NCBI GenBank assembly: GCA_003157055.1
Contig: PMIG01000248.1
Coordinates: forward strand, 1 to 6,291
Reading direction: 5' to 3'
DNA from: Bacteroidales bacterium
GTDB taxonomy: Bacteria; Bacteroidota; Bacteroidia; Bacteroidales; VadinHA17
DNA: 6,291 nt
The position numbers were made by a program, and so were the translations under genes. Each line of letters opens with the position of its first letter. The first letter of the stretch is position 1. Positions 6,017 through 6,291 of this stretch are shown piece after piece. The notes under the pieces were generated by a model. It worked only from the letters and a program-made list of their open reading frames with translations. It searched no databases and was not told the DNA's origin.

Positions 6017-6291
6017 TGGGACTGGCTGACAATATAAAATCTTCATTCAGAAAAGGGAGCAGTGTTACAAGGCTTATCTATATCAATGCCTCTGTTTTTC
6101 TCTTAATTTCGATTACCTTAATTATAGGATACCTTCTGAATAACCAGGATATCCCTTCAAAAACACTTGATCTGTTATCTGTACCCGCTTCGCTGAAATC
6201 TTTGGCTGGCAGGCCCTGGACTCTCTTTACTTATATGTTTACCCATAAGGATATCTGGCATATCCTTTTCAATATGCTATGGCTCTATTGG
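6016..6291 (+). CDS. Second rhomboid family intramembrane protease, N-terminal part (cut by window end)
   Basis: An open frame starts at ATG 6016-6018, sharing its A with the TGA of the first rhomboid (TGATG), and stays open for 92 codons to the window end. After a polar N-terminus it has membrane segment 1 at about 21-41, then a loop with RPWTLFTYMFTH (66-77), the WR-type entry to the L1/segment 2 region. IWHILFN (80-86) follows, with His82 and Asn86 in the rhomboid HxxxN pattern. The Ser and His of the active site would lie beyond the window, so activity cannot be judged. The one-base stop/start overlap, without a Shine-Dalgarno sequence, points to coupled translation with the first rhomboid. 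The two proteins are clearly different in sequence, so this is not a recent tandem duplicate. Confidence 0.93.
   Translation, partial: MGLADNIKSSFRKGSSVTRLIYINASVFLLISITLIIGYLLNNQDIPSKTLDLLSVPASLKSLAGRPWTLFTYMFTHKDIWHILFNMLWLYW

Noticed and set aside
1..6291. Mobile element, CRISPR array, phage or defence system
   Set aside because: No transposase, integrase, terminal repeats, spaced direct repeats or toxin/antitoxin-like genes are visible; all genes belong to familiar chromosomal families.

Overview
This 6.3 kb window looks like ordinary chromosomal DNA from a member of the Bacteroidota, probably a Bacteroidales-like organism. Four signs support this. The DNA is moderately AT-rich. Recognisable Shine-Dalgarno sequences are missing in front of every gene. 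Boxes matching the Bacteroidota promoter element TAnnTTTG sit in the leaders. The order mutL, rhomboid, rhomboid is one I associate with this phylum. The species cannot be named from the sequence.

Region 1 (1-2337, + strand) is the distal part of an ABC-2 type export operon. It holds the last 27 codons of an ATP-binding subunit, then two homologous full-length permeases of the YhhJ/YbhR/YbhS type. The first permease overlaps the ATPase by 4 bp and the second follows after 28 bp. One ATPase with two different permeases suggests a heterodimeric membrane channel. The usual membrane-fusion protein and outer-membrane partner would lie upstream, outside the window. A short convergent gap with a degenerate 16-bp tandem repeat closes the region.

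Region 2 (2379-3245, - strand) is one gene for a lipoprotein with an endonuclease/exonuclease/phosphatase fold. All main catalytic motifs are present. It diverges from mutL across a 131-bp gap with a candidate promoter element for each direction.

Region 3 (3377-6291, + strand) is mutL followed by two rhomboid intramembrane proteases. The second starts on the last base of the first one's stop codon and runs off the window. MutL has an intact ATPase half. Its C-terminal half keeps a sliding-clamp-binding motif but has lost several residues that bind metal in known MutL endonucleases. The mutL to rhomboid gap contains the best promoter in the window, bracketed by a perfect 9-bp inverted repeat that could be an operator.

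I see no mobile element, CRISPR array, tRNA or rRNA, and no clear sign of a new multi-gene system. The points most worth checking are the altered MutL nuclease site and the operator-like repeat at the rhomboid promoter.
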